Shown one piece after another: positions 23,600 to 37,800 of a stretch of DNA of 64,000 nucleotides. A program made the translations under genes and the position numbers. The stretch is from Eretmocerus hayati (Eukaryota; Arthropoda; Insecta; Hymenoptera; Aphelinidae): assembly GCA_029851415.1 (NCBI GenBank), contig CM056743.1, positions 122,046,305 to 122,110,304 of the forward strand, written 5' to 3'. Under the pieces are notes generated by a model. The model worked only from the letters and a program-made list of their open reading frames with translations. It was not told the DNA's origin and ran no database searches. Positions within the stretch are counted from its first letter, which is position 1. The number at the start of each line of letters is the position of its first letter.

Positions 23600-25927
23600 G
23601 TCCGGCGGCCGAGCATGGTTCCGTAGCATTTTGGATGTGACCGGACAAAAGTTGTGTATTCCCATGTATTTTGACCCGCTGAATCCGATTTTCGATGGTG
23701 GAAAGTCGGAAAAGTGGGCCAAAAATTGTTATTAACAAATTATTGTTAACAATCGTAAAATTGATTTTTTCGCTCCGGAAAAATTTTTTCTATATTTTTT
23801 GGCACATTTTGAATCAAAAAGGTCTCCACATAAATTTCATGAAAATGCACCGTTTTTCCGTGAAAAAATCGGAAAGTTTCAAAAAACACGATTTTTTCAA
23901 TTTTGCAACAATTGTTGCTCGGCGGTGCAACAGAATTTTTTGATCCACCATGGCGCAAATTGATCCTTGAAGCCTCTCCTACTGATAGAAACCCCAAAGA
24001 AGTCAGTATGCTACCTCCTGTGAGTGTAAAAACGTCGAGAGCGACCCTCTATTTTTGGTGCATTTCTCGCTATACATACACTTACCCATACCCAAGCTCG
24101 CGACATGATTCCCTTCCGTGGGCTTCGTGCACTAGGGTCACATGTAGACAAATAATTCCTCGTATTTTCGCGTACGTGTGTGTGAAAACTTCTTGGGAAA
24201 CTCTTGGAAAATTTCGAAAAATTCATTGTAAAAAATTGCATAAAAAACACGAAATTGACTCTGATAAAACAAGAACGCTGTGACCTCTTTGAGTGGAACG
24301 GTTCAGGAGATTTTGGGAGAATACAACAGTCATCAATGATTTTCACGTTGGATGTATGTCATACGCGTTTATATCAGCGTCGAATCAAACTAAATCTTTT
24401 GATCCGAATACCGAGTCGTGGTGACCTCAATAATATTGATACGTACAGACCTTGATTTCAACAATGATGCAAATTTTCTCAACTTCGATGATTACTCTAC
24501 AAAATGTATGATAACAACAGCGCTATAACAATTATTTGATAAAAGAGAGAAGCATTTCCTCCGATTTCTTCGTTGTCAGCAAGTTCTACCATACTATATT
24601 CCATGTGAGAATTCAAATCTCCCGCCGTGAGAAGTTGTGCTGCACGCGAACTTCTGGCTGGATTGAACTTGCTTGCAGTTCCATCCATCAGTAAAAATTC
24701 TAGTCACCACGAGAAATTGATACTATTAAGTATAAGTTGAAATAACAGATCGCTCAAATGAAGTGTCCAACAGCGCGGAGGACTGGTATCAACACGTATA
24801 GCGCCCAGATGCTATAGTGCTTAATCCGTTGGAATTTGGGTATGTTTTAAAAGATGGCGCGATGGTACCTGCTAGGGTGGAAATTCTCACTCCTCCACCA
24901 TCAGAGTTGATCCCAAGTTGCCAGGGCCATCAGGTTTGCTCTAAATCAACTTGTGTATGTGTAGCACCTTGAGTAAATTGTTGCTCGTTTTGCTTTTGCC
25001 AAAGAGGTCAGAAATGCAAGAATGAAGTAGCATCTTCATGATTTTGTAATCAATTCTTGACATACTAATATTCACCCCAGTACATGAAAGTATTTTTTCC
25101 CTACTATAGTACCCGGTATTCGGATCAAAAGATTTAGTTTGATTCGACGCTGATATAAACGCGTATGTCATTCATCCAACGTGAAAATCATTGATGACTG
25201 TTGTATTCTCCCAAAATCTCCTGAACCGTTCCACTCAAAGAGGTCACAGCGTTCTTGTTTTATCAGAGTCAATTTCGTGTTTTTTATACAATTTTTTACA
25301 ATGAATTTTCCGAAATTTTCCAAGAGTTTCCCAAGAAGTTTTCACACACACGTACGCGAAAATACGAGGAATTATTTGTCTACATGTGACCCTAGCGCAC
25401 GAAGCCCACGGAAGGGAATCATGTCGCGAGCTTGGGTATGGGTAAGTGTATGTATAGCGAGAAATGCACCAAAAATAGAGGGTCGCTCTCGACGTTTTTA
25501 CACTCACAGGAGGTAGCATACTGACTTCTTTGGGGTTTCTATCAGTAGGAGAGGCTTCAAGGATCAATTTGCGCCATGGTGGATCAAAAAATTCTGTTGC
25601 ACCGCCGAGCAACAATTGTTGCAAAATTGAAAAAATCGTGTTTTTCGAAACTTTCCGATTTTTTCACGGGAAAACGGTGCATTTTCATGAAATTTATGTA
25701 GAGACCTTTTTGATTCAAAATGTGCCAAAAAATATAAAAAAAATTTTTCCGGAGCGAAAAAATCAATTTTACGATTGTTAACAATAATTTGTTAATAACA
25801 ATTTTTGGCCCACTTTTCCGACTTTCCACCATCGAAAATCGGATTCAGCGGGTCAAAATACATGGGAATACACAACTTTTGTCCGGTCACATCCAAAATG
25901 CTACGGAACCATGCTCGGCCGCCGGAC
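23600..25927. mobile_element. TA-flanked 2.3-kb inverted-repeat element
   Basis: Ends are TA|GTCCGGCGGCCGAGCATGG and the exact reverse complement. The arms 23600-24414 and 25113-25927 (815 bp) are about 98% identical, with a unique 700-bp centre. All long frames in it are mirrored between the arms; the centre holds a minus-strand frame (24497-24688) that I do not recognise. It interrupts a unit of the 700-bp tandem repeat, which resumes directly after it. Confidence 0.8.
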
Positions 25928-26045
25928 TAGCAAGAGAAATTCCCCACAACAACAAAAAATTGGAAAAAAATTCTCTTTATCCCATCAATTTTAGTTCTTA
26001 AGATTCACAGGTAATCTCCGAAGAATTCCCAAATGCCACCATTTC
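25928..26045. repeat. Remainder of the interrupted 700-bp tandem repeat unit
   Basis: AGAGAAATTCCCCACAACAAC and CAATTTTAGTTCTTAAG match positions 22191-22300 of copy 2 and continue the unit cut at 23597. Confidence 0.7.
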
Positions 26046-26115
26046 AAATCAATTCAATCCCATCCATTCTATTCCTTATTCATTCCACTCCAAAAGTGAT
26101 CTTAATTCTATTCCA

Positions 26116-26336
26116 AACACACACACGAACACAAATACATATCCTCGAGCCGGTGACAGCACACCGTAAAATGTGGATATATTCATTATATTCTTCTAGT
26201 AAGTGTACTGAACTGATTCACAAAAGAGGATTCTACACACATTCTCACAAATACAAGACACAAGAATAGACACACACACACACACACAAACACAAATCCA
26301 TATCCTCGAGCCGGTGACAGCACGCCGTAAAATGTG
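26116..26336. repeat. Direct repeat with CA microsatellites
   Basis: The block CATATCCTCGAGCCGGTGAC...GTAAAATGTG occurs at about 26138-26175 and 26300-26336, each preceded by a (CA)n run; the longer run is at about 26269-26288. Confidence 0.6.
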
Positions 26337-26916
26337 CACTGTTATTTCAGCCTGGACAGTTTACTTAGGCGTTGTAAACAAAGTTTTAATCTTCAGCGAG
26401 GCGATCTTTTTGTAGAAACTTCTGAGCCGATATTTTTCTTCCACTCACGACGTAACTTTTGACTCTATCTTATTATTGGATGGTTATCAGGGTAGAGCGT
26501 GACATAGTCCTTTTATCGTCGGGCTTTTGGACCAATACCTCTCATTACACGACTTGAGAGAAGGTTATTGCGATCAGATTTGCGATCTCCTGTACGTCCT
26601 ATTACTGGATTTCCTGGGAAAAGTCATTTACGGCTCCAAGTAACAGGTCGCATCGATGCGTGATAATTGTACCAACAGCTCTTGGATTACTATTTTTACT
26701 ACGAGGCAGTACTTACTAGTGGGATTTTGAGAGTAGTGGAAATCTAAGAACGACTACAGACAGAGCCCTATTGCGATAACGAACTCCTGGTTTTCTTTAG
26801 CTGAGGCCATGTAAATTACAATCCATGACTGAATTTCATTCGGCAGCAATGAGTGTAGTAAAACTTAAATCACGGTGTAAAAAAATGTTCTATCTTATTT
26901 AGTAGCGATCATAATT

Positions 26917-27310
26917 ATGAGCAGTGCTGTTTCAGTCGGTGTAGTATGGTACTCAGAATCATCATTGTTCGAGGAGTATAAAGTCGTAATTTCGATTCCG
27001 GGGGAGGGGTTTTTAGTCGGAAAAGGTCTCACTACATCCCGTCGGCTTCAGAATGTCGGTTACCCGAAAGATCCTTCAAAGATATCACAAGTTTTCCTGA
27101 ATCCGAAGGAAAAGTCAGTCAAAACCGTTCCCAGGCTACCTTCACTTTCATTCATCTATGAACGTATCTCGACCATATCCGCTGATTCAAAGCCTGACCC
27201 GAGCTCGCATCATTTAAATATTTTCGGGGAACACCCGACCGAAACCACCGTGACCGACGGAGGGCCAAAGAAGGCTACTGGTGGCGGAACCAATCTATGC
27301 CCATTGAATG
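26917..27310 (+). mobile_element. Degraded SINE copy, 5' part
   Basis: CAGTGCTGTTTCAGTCGG and TTTCGATTCCGGGG correspond to the tRNA-type boxes at 35470-35540, and the following AAAAGGTCTCACTACATCCC matches the body. The apparent 148-aa frame here is a by-product. Confidence 0.5.
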
Positions 27311-30045
27311 ATTATCGTTATTGTATATATTCTATGATTTTCAAAATGCCTTCATCATGGTAACAGAATCCAGTCTGGTTTAAATTCGAAACGCATACTA
27401 GATTAGTTCAATCTATCAAATTTACTCCGTTTATTTGTGAACAATTTCTCCGTTTAGATATTCCTCTAGAGTCCCCAAGATTGATCACATATCTAAAATG
27501 GTGAGCTCATCTTTCTCTGAACATCTACAAAAAATGGCTCGAGTGATTGCACCAGTGACTTCGTCGTGCAAATCTGACAATATATGCCCAATAGCCACAA
27601 GGCACTTACTTTCTAAAATCGACATGATGAAAAAAGTTGTTGGTTTCATGTTGACTTACGATAAATTGTTAAGAATTGATTATGTCATTTACAAGCATGT
27701 AATTCTTCAGCAACTGTGAAGATTGAACAAACTTCTCCCGGTGGGATACTAATTGATTAAATTACACACCAACTCTTCGTGAGAAAAAAGTCACGTGCGA
27801 GAAAATCGAATGCGATGACAGTGAGACTCACATAATTCTGATATCATCCAAATCGTTAGCTCAATCACGTGCGACGCTAGGAATACTCACTTGATAGAAT
27901 GATGTATCTTCGAAGGTCGATGCCAAGAAAATCGTTTCAGATTATCATAGTTCAGCGAGGCTTCAGCTCTTATGTAATCATCCGATAATCTCCAAGAACT
28001 GGAGAGTATTTTTGGTTCTCCCACCTCGATCGCCGAGTGAATCCCCTTCGATGGAATTCATTCGACAATTAATTCAATATCATGTCTTCTGTTTGTAGCG
28101 AAGAAAAATCCAAACTTCGTCTTCAGTGGCTTTTTCGCGCTGCATTTAATGCAAAAATCTTGCAAATTGATTTTTTTAGCCCGTAGCCGTTTCGTGTACA
28201 GATGTCCGCAGATATTCGAAGCAAGCAAAACAATTTCTAGATGCAAATTGTAAGAATCACTTAGCCAGAAAGAATTTAATCGAGGAATTCATCAATCATC
28301 AATTGAAAAAAACGGACTACTCGATGCTCATGAATCCCCCGGCCAAGGCCATAGAGTTGCGAGTCTCGGTCTTGGGGATAACTCAGCAGGAAGTAATCGG
28401 TGGTGACTGGGTGGGGGGGGGGGGCCTAGTGGAGCTCAACCATCCGATAATTTTGTGGAAAAACGTTCTAACGATGGATTATAGTTGCGATTCTAATACA
28501 GAATTCAGAGCAACATATGGGATTTTATTGTGAGTATCAAAGGCGCTCGCGCGTGGTGTCCGCGCCGGGAATGCGGAAGGTCATCGCTTGCGAGTTACAT
28601 ACGAATGTTTCGTTTGCTGTGCATGTGATTTGATTCCACGCAGTTGAGAGGAACAAACCCATTAAAAACGAGGTCAAGGTCCCACGATATACTGTCCAAG
28701 TGAACAGAAACTCATCTTGCTTTTTTCCGGCTTGATGACAGGCGTGTGGTAAATTAATCTGATAAAAATTCATCGTGTCCGATCCAGTGGTGGAAATCGC
28801 TGATTTTGGAGTGAAAGAACTCGTAGCTGCATTAAAGTGAGATGTTATATAATTGAGATACGCTGTGCAGTATTTTTCGTGTATGAAACATCCGACCCCA
28901 CTGTGTGTAATTCACCCACGGGATGAGGGAAAACTTTGAAATACAAAAGCTTGCCCGATCAAAGCTTATTTCATTTGTCAAGGAAGCGCAAGGGTGAGAT
29001 GTCAGTTTTGTAAACGCAGAAGTTGCAATTGGGACGTATCATCATACCCACTGGTCTCGAGACTGGTCTACATTGTTAGTTAAATGATCAAACAAAGACC
29101 GTGAATCGAGACGATTGATCCAGAAGGGCGTTCGCCCTTTACTGATGCAGCACCGTACATTGCTCAACTCCGATTGTCACCCACTTTGACTCTTGTGGGA
29201 AACGAAAAGTACTTATGTTTCTGCGTCACATCCGCCAGTTCCTCTGTAATTTTCAGGGAGTCATATCGGCTCATGATGCGACGGTTTGACAGTCAGAGTT
29301 GGTGGGTCCCAGTTTATTCACTCGCCCGGGTCTTGTTCATATTCACTCAGTTCCGGTATGCCTGACACAGATGAACATCCTCAGCTTCTTTCTTCGATTC
29401 TGTCAATGATGGTGAGCACCACCAGCTTTATTATAACCAAATTATTGCAAGCCATCTCTTCATATTCATGTCAGAATGCTCTTCGCTATTACTCATGAAA
29501 GAGAATGAATTGAGCCAGACAAAACAATGATTTTTGTTCAATTCCGTCTGGAATTAAAAAGAGGGGTATACTGTTATGGTGAATCATTCGACGCGTAGAT
29601 GTGGCTACTTTGAGTTTTATTTTGGCTACATATGCGATCGACTCTGAAGTGTTACCGCAGTTCTCAATGTTTACAACGCTTTGATGATTCTTCACAGGTG
29701 CACTCTAGTTTCTTTTAGACTGTACACTTTAAATTATCTTTGTGCTGATTTTCATGGACCGATTACATCTCCTGCTATTTTTGATCAAGAAATATCTATA
29801 TCTACTTTGGTTGTCGTTTCCAACTTCAATCACACGGAGTGTGATTGAAGTTGAAAACTGATGATATTCTGAACGATGATAATATTCTGTATCGCCGTTA
29901 CGTGCTCTCATTATTAGTACGATATCAAAGTTTCATTCAGATGATGTCTGGAAGCGAATAATTACTACAAAGCGGAGGGGAATTGAAACCTCGATTGAAA
30001 CTACCGCGCACTACTCATGTTTTGTACAGATACGCAAAAAATCAT
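27311..30045. other. No recognisable gene
   Basis: Frames of 60-85 aa (27498-27719, 28303-28533, 29174-29365) show no domain. There is a G-run at about 28412-28422 and a small palindrome AAGGGCGTTCGCCCTT near 29126. Confidence 0.45.
29821..29853. repeat. Short hairpin, 14-bp arms
   Basis: CAACTTCAATCACA pairs with TGTGATTGAAGTTG over a 5-nt loop. Too small for a mobile element; isolated. Confidence 0.6.
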
Positions 30046-30365
30046 CTAACAAGGAGAGCACCAGGTCTGATGCGGAACACGGATCTTGATGAGACTTTGG
30101 GAATCATTTTGTTCCAGTGAAAAATGAAGGTATCTCCAAGGGTTTAGTTCAATGAACCTCTTATCCCCAAGATACAGCTATGGGGATTAACATTAAAAAC
30201 GCATATACAGATACACTAACAATGCTAATCTCCATAGCTGTATCTCGGGATAGAAAGTTCATTGGACTTAACCCTTGGAGATACTTTCATTTTTCACCAA
30301 AACAAGATGATTCCCAGAGTTTCATCAAGATCCGTGTTCCGCAGACCTGGTGCTCTCTTTGTAAG
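30046..30365. mobile_element. MITE family A, copy 2
   Basis: CTAACAAGGAGAGCACCAGG and CCTGGTGCTCTCTTTGTAAG are the ends. Arms of about 140 bp; the centre has AATGCTAATCTCC. The arms pair well with each other, yet their inner parts differ from other copies. Confidence 0.72.
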
Positions 30366-31714
30366 TATACGAATGTACAGCGGAACATACGATGAAGATG
30401 TATCTGTACAGAAGATTCTATCAGTTATAAAAAGTATAGAAGTGTGTGTGTGGAATTCAACGTCTAAAATGTTTCTCTTCGACCTTGTATGAATCGTGTT
30501 TAGTCACCGAAATCTCTAAGGCATCATCTGCGCTTTTTTTCGTATAATGATCGTTACTTCCATGCAGATTCTCTGAAATCAAAAATTACAGTCGAGCTCC
30601 TAAGTAGATGGCTTGTTATTGGTGCTCGTGTTATCTAGCAACAACTAATTGAATCCCAGATTGAAAGAAAATTGAATGATAGAGTTAGAAATAAAGCACC
30701 GTATGTTGGTGTGAGATCCATCTACTTTTGACTCAGGGCAAGCAACTTTCCTTGAATTCAATAAAGACAAGAAAACATCCACGGATCTCACGGACAGAAA
30801 ATCCTTGCTAAATTAGCAAGGCCTCTTGTTTTCCTATTATAGGAAGACCATGGGTTGCATTTTTCGAAAAGAGGATATGCCTTTCGAGTAAGGTGCGAAC
30901 GTTGCTTCCAAACAAAACAATTTTGCCAGAATGGCAAAGTAGCGGTGGAACGGAAATCAACACTTCCACGCGCATCTTAATTCGCAAGGCTATAATCAAA
31001 GTCATGATGTATAGCGGTACTCGAGCATTGGATTTCACTATCACGCACGTGAAACTTTCTATGAATTTAATATAGATGAGATATTAGATGAATATATTTT
31101 CCGTGCTCATCTGGTATGATCATCGTTCTTTTCTTTGGTGGTATATCAAACATTATCAATGTGATAAAAGAGTCATCTTCAATATCAGGAGTGACACGTT
31201 AATCGATAGTGTTAAATTCGATTTTCCATTCGATTCGCAGGAGAAAATTATTTGTATATGGGCAATCCTCACAACTTTCGCGAGACACTATCTTCACATA
31301 TTGAGAGTTAGCCAGACCCATCGATCGATTTTGATACAAAAACGTGTCCATAAGCTCAGGAGGTGCCAGCGGTCCAGTCTTGACCATTTTTACACAATGC
31401 TCTTATAATTTAGCTAAACGCCGAGTTGTATAGTGTGCAGTGTGAGTTGTCAATGGCAATAAGTCGCCAACTCATTTCAACCTCCAAATCATCGAAATAT
31501 TCCAACAACATGTAAATAAAACTCCGCGGCCGGGTTGCACGGCTACCGCGTTTGCCTTAAAATTGTACGCATACAAGGGATCATTTTATCGCGGAACAAG
31601 GATCAAAAGTATTGCTCTAAGTAGCAATGTGTTGTCGAATTTAGCTTGTGCGAATATTGCGAAGACTCTTTAGAAATTACAATGACTAAGCAAGATTAAA
31701 ATTTTATGTTCCAG
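30366..31714. other. Sequence before the CMTM ATG exon
   Basis: It holds no long frame with motifs. It ends with the acceptor ATTTTATGTTCCAG used by the first coding exon, so at least its 3' part is probably intron. Confidence 0.5.
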
Positions 31715-31719
31715 CGAAT

Positions 31720-31848
31720 ATGCACTCTTTCCCAGGACAAGTGAACACTGGCACAGCTGTAACGGCCCAGACTTCGAGTACAGTGCACATTCGATACGAT
31801 CCTTCGTATCTGCGAACACTGCCCGGGAGACTCAAATGTGCTGAGATT
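31720..31848 (+). CDS. CMTM-type gene, coding exon 1 (N-terminus)
   Basis: This exon encodes 43 residues starting MHSFPGQ and ending RLKCAEI, followed by the donor GTGAGT at 31849. The ATG lies 5 nt after a good acceptor (ATGTTCCAG ending at 31714), so the leader is probably spliced and the exon really starts at 31715. The conserved pre-helix motif YLRTLPG is at residues 30-36. Confidence 0.82.
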
Positions 31849-34800
31849 GTGAGTTCCAAGAATCTACTAGAATAAATCAAATCAAGAAAGAGTTGTAAGA
31901 AATCTTAGATGCACGCGATTCTAACTTGCTTAGTACACGCCGCCAGCGGTAACAGAGACTTTTGTATTCTAGTATTAAACCAGATTCATTGGGTCTGGGT
32001 ATGAGGGGTAGCGCTGCCCGATCCAAGAATGCATATAGTCTTGCACCAAACCGATTTTCGGCTGTCGTACTGACTCTGCCAACATTTCACGAACAATCGA
32101 ACGGTGCAACAGATGGGAGATCACCAAACTCTTACAAATGGAACGAGTGAGAGATTTCTTCATTTGGACTTGATGACTCTTCACTCGGATGCCAGCTACT
32201 CGCTTATCTGCGGAAATCTCTCTTACTGAATATTTTTGATGGTACAAAGACGGGTCCCAAAAATTTCAAAAGAGATAACGACTTGACACGATTCCAAGAA
32301 TCAATACATATACGAATTGCATTTCCATAGAACATCTTTGGTTTGAATTTATAGTCTAACGAGGAACACCCAGGGGTTGTGGAACACGGATTTTGCTGAA
32401 ACTCTGGGGACAGTCTCCTTTTATCGTCAAAAGATGAAATCCAGAACAGCACTTGCAAATGCCCAACCGTATTCGAGCTGCAGCTTATAACATTAGCATT
32501 ACGAGTATATCTATGAATATCTTTTTTTGGACATGGGCCTATATGGGCAATACTGATATCGTAGGCTGTAGCTTGAAAACTGTTCGGCATTTGCGAGCGC
32601 GGCTCTGGGATTCACCTCTTGGTGGTGAACGAAGACTATTCCCAGAGTTTCAGTCAAATCCGTGCCCCACAACCCCTGGGTGCTCCTTGTAAGTATGTGC
32701 CCACAAATGATGCACATACATATGCATTGCACATTGTGCACATGCACTGCACACATGCACACGTGGAGCTCTTCGGATATGACCAGAGATCGAAAGGCTC
32801 AAATCGGAAAATCCCTGATAGTCTATCAGCCAGCCATATATTCTGTAGCAAAATCCGGCAAAATCGAAAGCGACGAGAAATTCTTTTTGCACTCGATTCC
32901 TTGATCCCTGGTGATGATTTCTATATAATTTTCTGTTGCGAAATAATGGATACATTTTTGTTATTAACAAATTAGTGCAAAAATCACCCTTTCTCGCTTA
33001 TAATTCAAGATTGGTTATAGTTACAACAAGAATTTTCAAATAAAAGTTGCGTGGTTCAAGGTCATCCATACTTTCGTGCGATTAGTTAATCCATCATTAT
33101 GATAGTTAGTGCAAAAATGGCATTTGCTTATAACAAATTCGAATATCAGATGCAAAAATGCTAAATTCAGCAAACCTCACACTACTACGTGTGTAAAATT
33201 TAATTTTAAAGAAGAAAGTATTCTTGTGATTTTCTTGTGAGAGCAATAGTTTTTGACTTAGAGCTCGAAGAGTCTTGCGATCTTGGTTTTTTGCTAGGCA
33301 GCCGTCATAAGGGCCGCGCGGTCGGCCAAGCGTCATAGTTTAAACTTGTCCTGTTGGCCTCAATTAAAGATGATCGGTGGGAAATATTTCATTCATCGAG
33401 TCCTAATGCTCATACTGATTGGATTCGTGCAGTTGCCAGTCCAAAAACAGTGGATACATGTGCAATATAGAGCGGGATAGATATACGAATTACACTGATT
33501 TCTAGCATTTCGCTTTGTTTCACCTGGCTGCCTGTATCACAAATGTATCCACTGTTTTTGCATTCCGAACATTTCTAAACAAGGCTCACACTTAGGAAGA
33601 TGAAGTTTGGTGGCCGGCTTTTTGCTCTCGTTCCTCGATCGGGCTCATACGGCGAAGTCATCTGCTAGGCCTGGTAGCAAGATGGCTGACGTTGGGCTGC
33701 GCAACGCGGACAAAAATTCGTCCTCCAACTGAACACACCTTATCTACTTTCCACCAAGCATTCGGGATACTCAATATTTTTGTTCTCTTTCTGAACTCAG
33801 AACTCCGGTTCTACAGCATCAAAACAAACTTTACCAGTAGTCATTTTGAAGGAAATTTTACGAGCTATCGGTTGCGTGGGGTCTCGATTCTATAAAATTA
33901 CGTACATGCGCAGAAAATTGAAGCGCTCTGTTTGGTCCAGTTATGTTTTAGAATGCACCCGAAACGACCTCAGGCGGCTTGAAGGAGAAAAATCTTATAC
34001 CTCTAGATCAACAGTACCCTCAAACCGCATCAACTTCTCTTTGCCAGATCACGCGTAACTCGGGTGGAAAAAACCCTAGAGTGATGTATAGAAAAACGAT
34101 TTTAAAGGTCTTGTAAAGAGCTACAAGATCCCGCAAGGATTTTTGCGCTATCATAATTTCCCGATAAATGCTCGATGATTGATTGGAATGAGAAATTTCT
34201 CACTTTCCGAAGCCAATTGAAACCATGAATTTTGCGGCAAAAAAAGTTTCAAAGGACATGAGTTGATAGATTTTTTTCTTATCTTTCGTATGCTTCTTTC
34301 ACAATTGCCGTAGACCCAGAGATGTCCGAGTAATCGCTGTTTTAGTGGAGGAATCCGTGTTCCATTCATTCTGGCGGGTACTGTATTAATTCAGAATACT
34401 ACAACCCTTCTCGGGAGGTGCATTACAATGCTCCATTTTGGAACCGTACTCTCACGTGCACAAGCTGCTAGGCCAGAATATTACAACCTTCATTATGATT
34501 GAAAGTCTGCCAGAGTCAGAAATGCATTCCCGGATTCTTTAGCACGTTCAGTAGGTGTTAGTAAATATTTTTGTTCTCATACTTGAGTCGTTGAAAATAT
34601 TTTACTCATGTCCTTGACATGTAAAATATGATCATGACTCCGGAATTGAAAACTATGGAGAACTTCACTTTTGCATCACCATGTCTTCTTTGTGTTATTC
34701 ATTTGGCTTATTACCAGATGAAACAAACGCCTAGGTTATGTCGAGAGTTGCACTCGCGCACGTCACGCCAAAAATAAGTATTCCCGCGCGGTGGTCGCTC

Positions 34801-37800
34801 GCGCAACACCGCGCAAATTACTTCGATAGACCCCTGGTCTTTTCTATTGGAATGGAAGAAGTTTCAAGTAATTTGAAAAATTTATACAACGACCACTATT
34901 AGCCCTGGGACAAATCGCTGAGCTTGCGTGTTTGCAGAGAATGAAAACGATGACGTATCACCAGGTAGGTTCGAAAGTGGATGTTTTCGGGATTTATCGA
35001 TTGTGGATAGCCCCGGAATCTGACGTAAAAACAACCAATCTTAAATGATGTTCCTAGACTAGCTACAGATGGAGTTGATAATGTCAGTCGATTCAAACTC
35101 TAAAAAAGTATATTGACACGAGATTCAGAAAATGTATAAAAATAAATTCATATATGAACTACTCAAAACAGGTCCTGAACATTCTTGGATTCATCTGTGT
35201 ACTGATATCTACCCACAGTCACCACAATCGAAGTGGTTGGTTCAATTTCATTGCGATGACTGGTTTCTGGATGACTGGACTACTTCTTGTCTTCTACTTG
35301 TTCCACTTTGTTGAGAAGTTTGACAGGATACCATGGCTAAAAATCGTAAGTACTTGGGAACGCCTTTTTTCATATCAGAATGGGGTATAAGTCAGATCTT
35401 TCAACATTTACGGAGGGGCTATTTTCTCATTCGAGCTCATGAGACGAAAACTACATGGAGATATAGCAGTGTTGTCTCAGTCGGTAGAGTGCTAGCTTTG
35501 AAATCAACACCGCTCGAGGGCTCGTGGGTTCGATTCCCGGCGAAATCCCTCGCAAATTTTTCTGGGGTTTTTTGGTTGGGAAAAGTTCTCATCATACCCT
35601 GCCGCTTTAGAATTGTATTCTTCCCCGAGATTATTCTTCAGAGAAATCCTGGGTTTCCCCATCCCACAAGGTTCGACTACCGGGCCTCGGGCGAATGCGA
35701 AGCACGGGGAGGGTAGGTAACCTGGGAAGTTTTTAGGCCGACCCGACGTGCCAAACCCAGTACACGACGGAGGTGTAGGGAATGTTGTCCTTACCAGCAT
35801 TGGAGTTTGAGTCTCACCATGTCATGGTCTTACAAATCATGGCGAGGCTCTCTTCAGAAATGCTAAGGGCACAGCTGCCTGATGGCTCACTCACGTGAGA
35901 CAGGGATTGTCGGCTTTACTGGCATTGGAGAGCGGCATCCCATGGCTGATAACCATGGCGTATAGGTCACTCCGGGAAGCTGAGCCCGATCAGAAACTTC
36001 AGTGGCTTCCCCGTGAGGCCCTCGTGACGTTAATTCCGCGAAGATCTTGGGGACCCTGCGGGGCAGATACATGGGGAAATATAATAACGCCTTCTCCCCG
36101 AGGCCCCCGAGGGTCTTCTGCTGAGAAATTTTCCACCATTAATGCGCGTATAGTGGGTCTTTGTACAAGGGAACGTTGGCGATCTTCAGTTGAACGAAAG
36201 AGTTGTGATCGATAATCGTTAATTATGTCATAAAGACTCACGCTCGCTATGGAAATCATCTCATTCAGGATTCTAAAGTGAGCTATACCATCAGTACAAG
36301 CACTTAGATAACATAGCCACACAAAAAAATTTTTCGGATCTGATGGTCTCACTATGTTTACTGGAGATTTTTGGGGTCACTGAATCCGAATACGGGGTCA
36401 GTTTCGCTCGAGCACGTCAGGATTTTGACATAACCTCAAAAAACCATGATTTTCGGTTAATAGTCGGAGAAATGGGATGTGGCAGTTAAAGTATGATACG
36501 TATAGGTTTTTTGGGTCGCTGAATCCGAATTTGGAGTTAGTTTAGCTGCAATATGTCACAATTCTGGCATAGCCTCAAAGAAAACCTTTCTCCCAGATTT
36601 CTCGAAGAATTTGGGTCTAGAAACTTTTCTGAGCCTCTTACAGGTTTTTGGGGGCGCTCAATCCAAATCCGGGATCGACCTTGCTCGCATATGTCACAAT
36701 TATGGCATTACCTTAAGAATTGGAAAAGTGCAAGATCAGATAGATGTAAGAAAGCTGGTTAGAGCATCCAGGTATTTGTGAGTTTGATCACCTTCAGAGG
36801 TTCTCGGATCCATCCAGCCCATAACATAATTTCTGGTTCAAGCATCGAATTCATGTCTAAGTTTTGACACATTATACTGAAACCGATCTTGAATTCGAAT
36901 CCAGCGACTCCATAGGAACCCGCGAGGAGCTCAGAAAGATTTCCAGACTTAAATTCTCCGAGATATCGAGAAGAATCATAGTATCTTGGAGTTATGTGAG
37001 AATTGTGACGTATGCGAGCAAGGCTGATCCCGGACTAGGATTCAGCGCCCAAAAAACCTGTAAGAAGCTTAGAAAAGTTTCTAGACCTAAATTCTTCGAA
37101 TAATCTCGAAGAAAATTTGATGGTCGCCGGGCTACAATAAAAAATCATATGCACCTTGTGTCGCAATCGCGGCTTTCCATGACGAGTGCTGCAAACGGAG
37201 TTTGCAGCACTCGTCATGTAAATTCCGCGATTGCGGCACTCGGGTACATAATCTACTATTTTTGCAGTGATGTCAGAATTGTGATATGAGTAATTCCACG
37301 TCAATTCAGCAAGGTTTTCTCCGACCATTTTTTTATCCCTCCATAGGTGGATTTTGCCATCACAGTGATTAATCAAGTCATAAAAAATGTAGGACAATGT
37401 AAATACTTAGGGTTAGAAATTGATCACCATATGCGTTGGGATAAGGAACTAGAAAGTAGACGTAAGAAAGGGAGAAGACTGATTTACATACTTGCTAAAT
37501 TGTCAAAAATTATGTCACCAAACAACTGGTTCATGATGATGTATGGTCTGTACTACAGTACAATGACATATGGAATAGTATGATGGGGTGGAGCTAGTAA
37601 GTCAAATCTAGGGTTATGCACAAAAATACACAATAAAATAGAAAAAATGTGTCACAAAATAGGCAAACATAAAAAACAACCTCAGAATCTAGAGAAAAAG
37701 TATGTACTAGAAGCAGTGAAACAAAATTATGATGAACTATCCCACGAATACAGAAACAGTGTAGCAAAGACTAGAAATAAATGTATACCTTATCCCAAAT

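Noticed and set aside
23903..25624. 126-aa frame present twice (plus and minus)
   Set aside because: The same sequence in the two arms of the 23600-25927 palindrome; composition is not protein-like and no homology is recognised.
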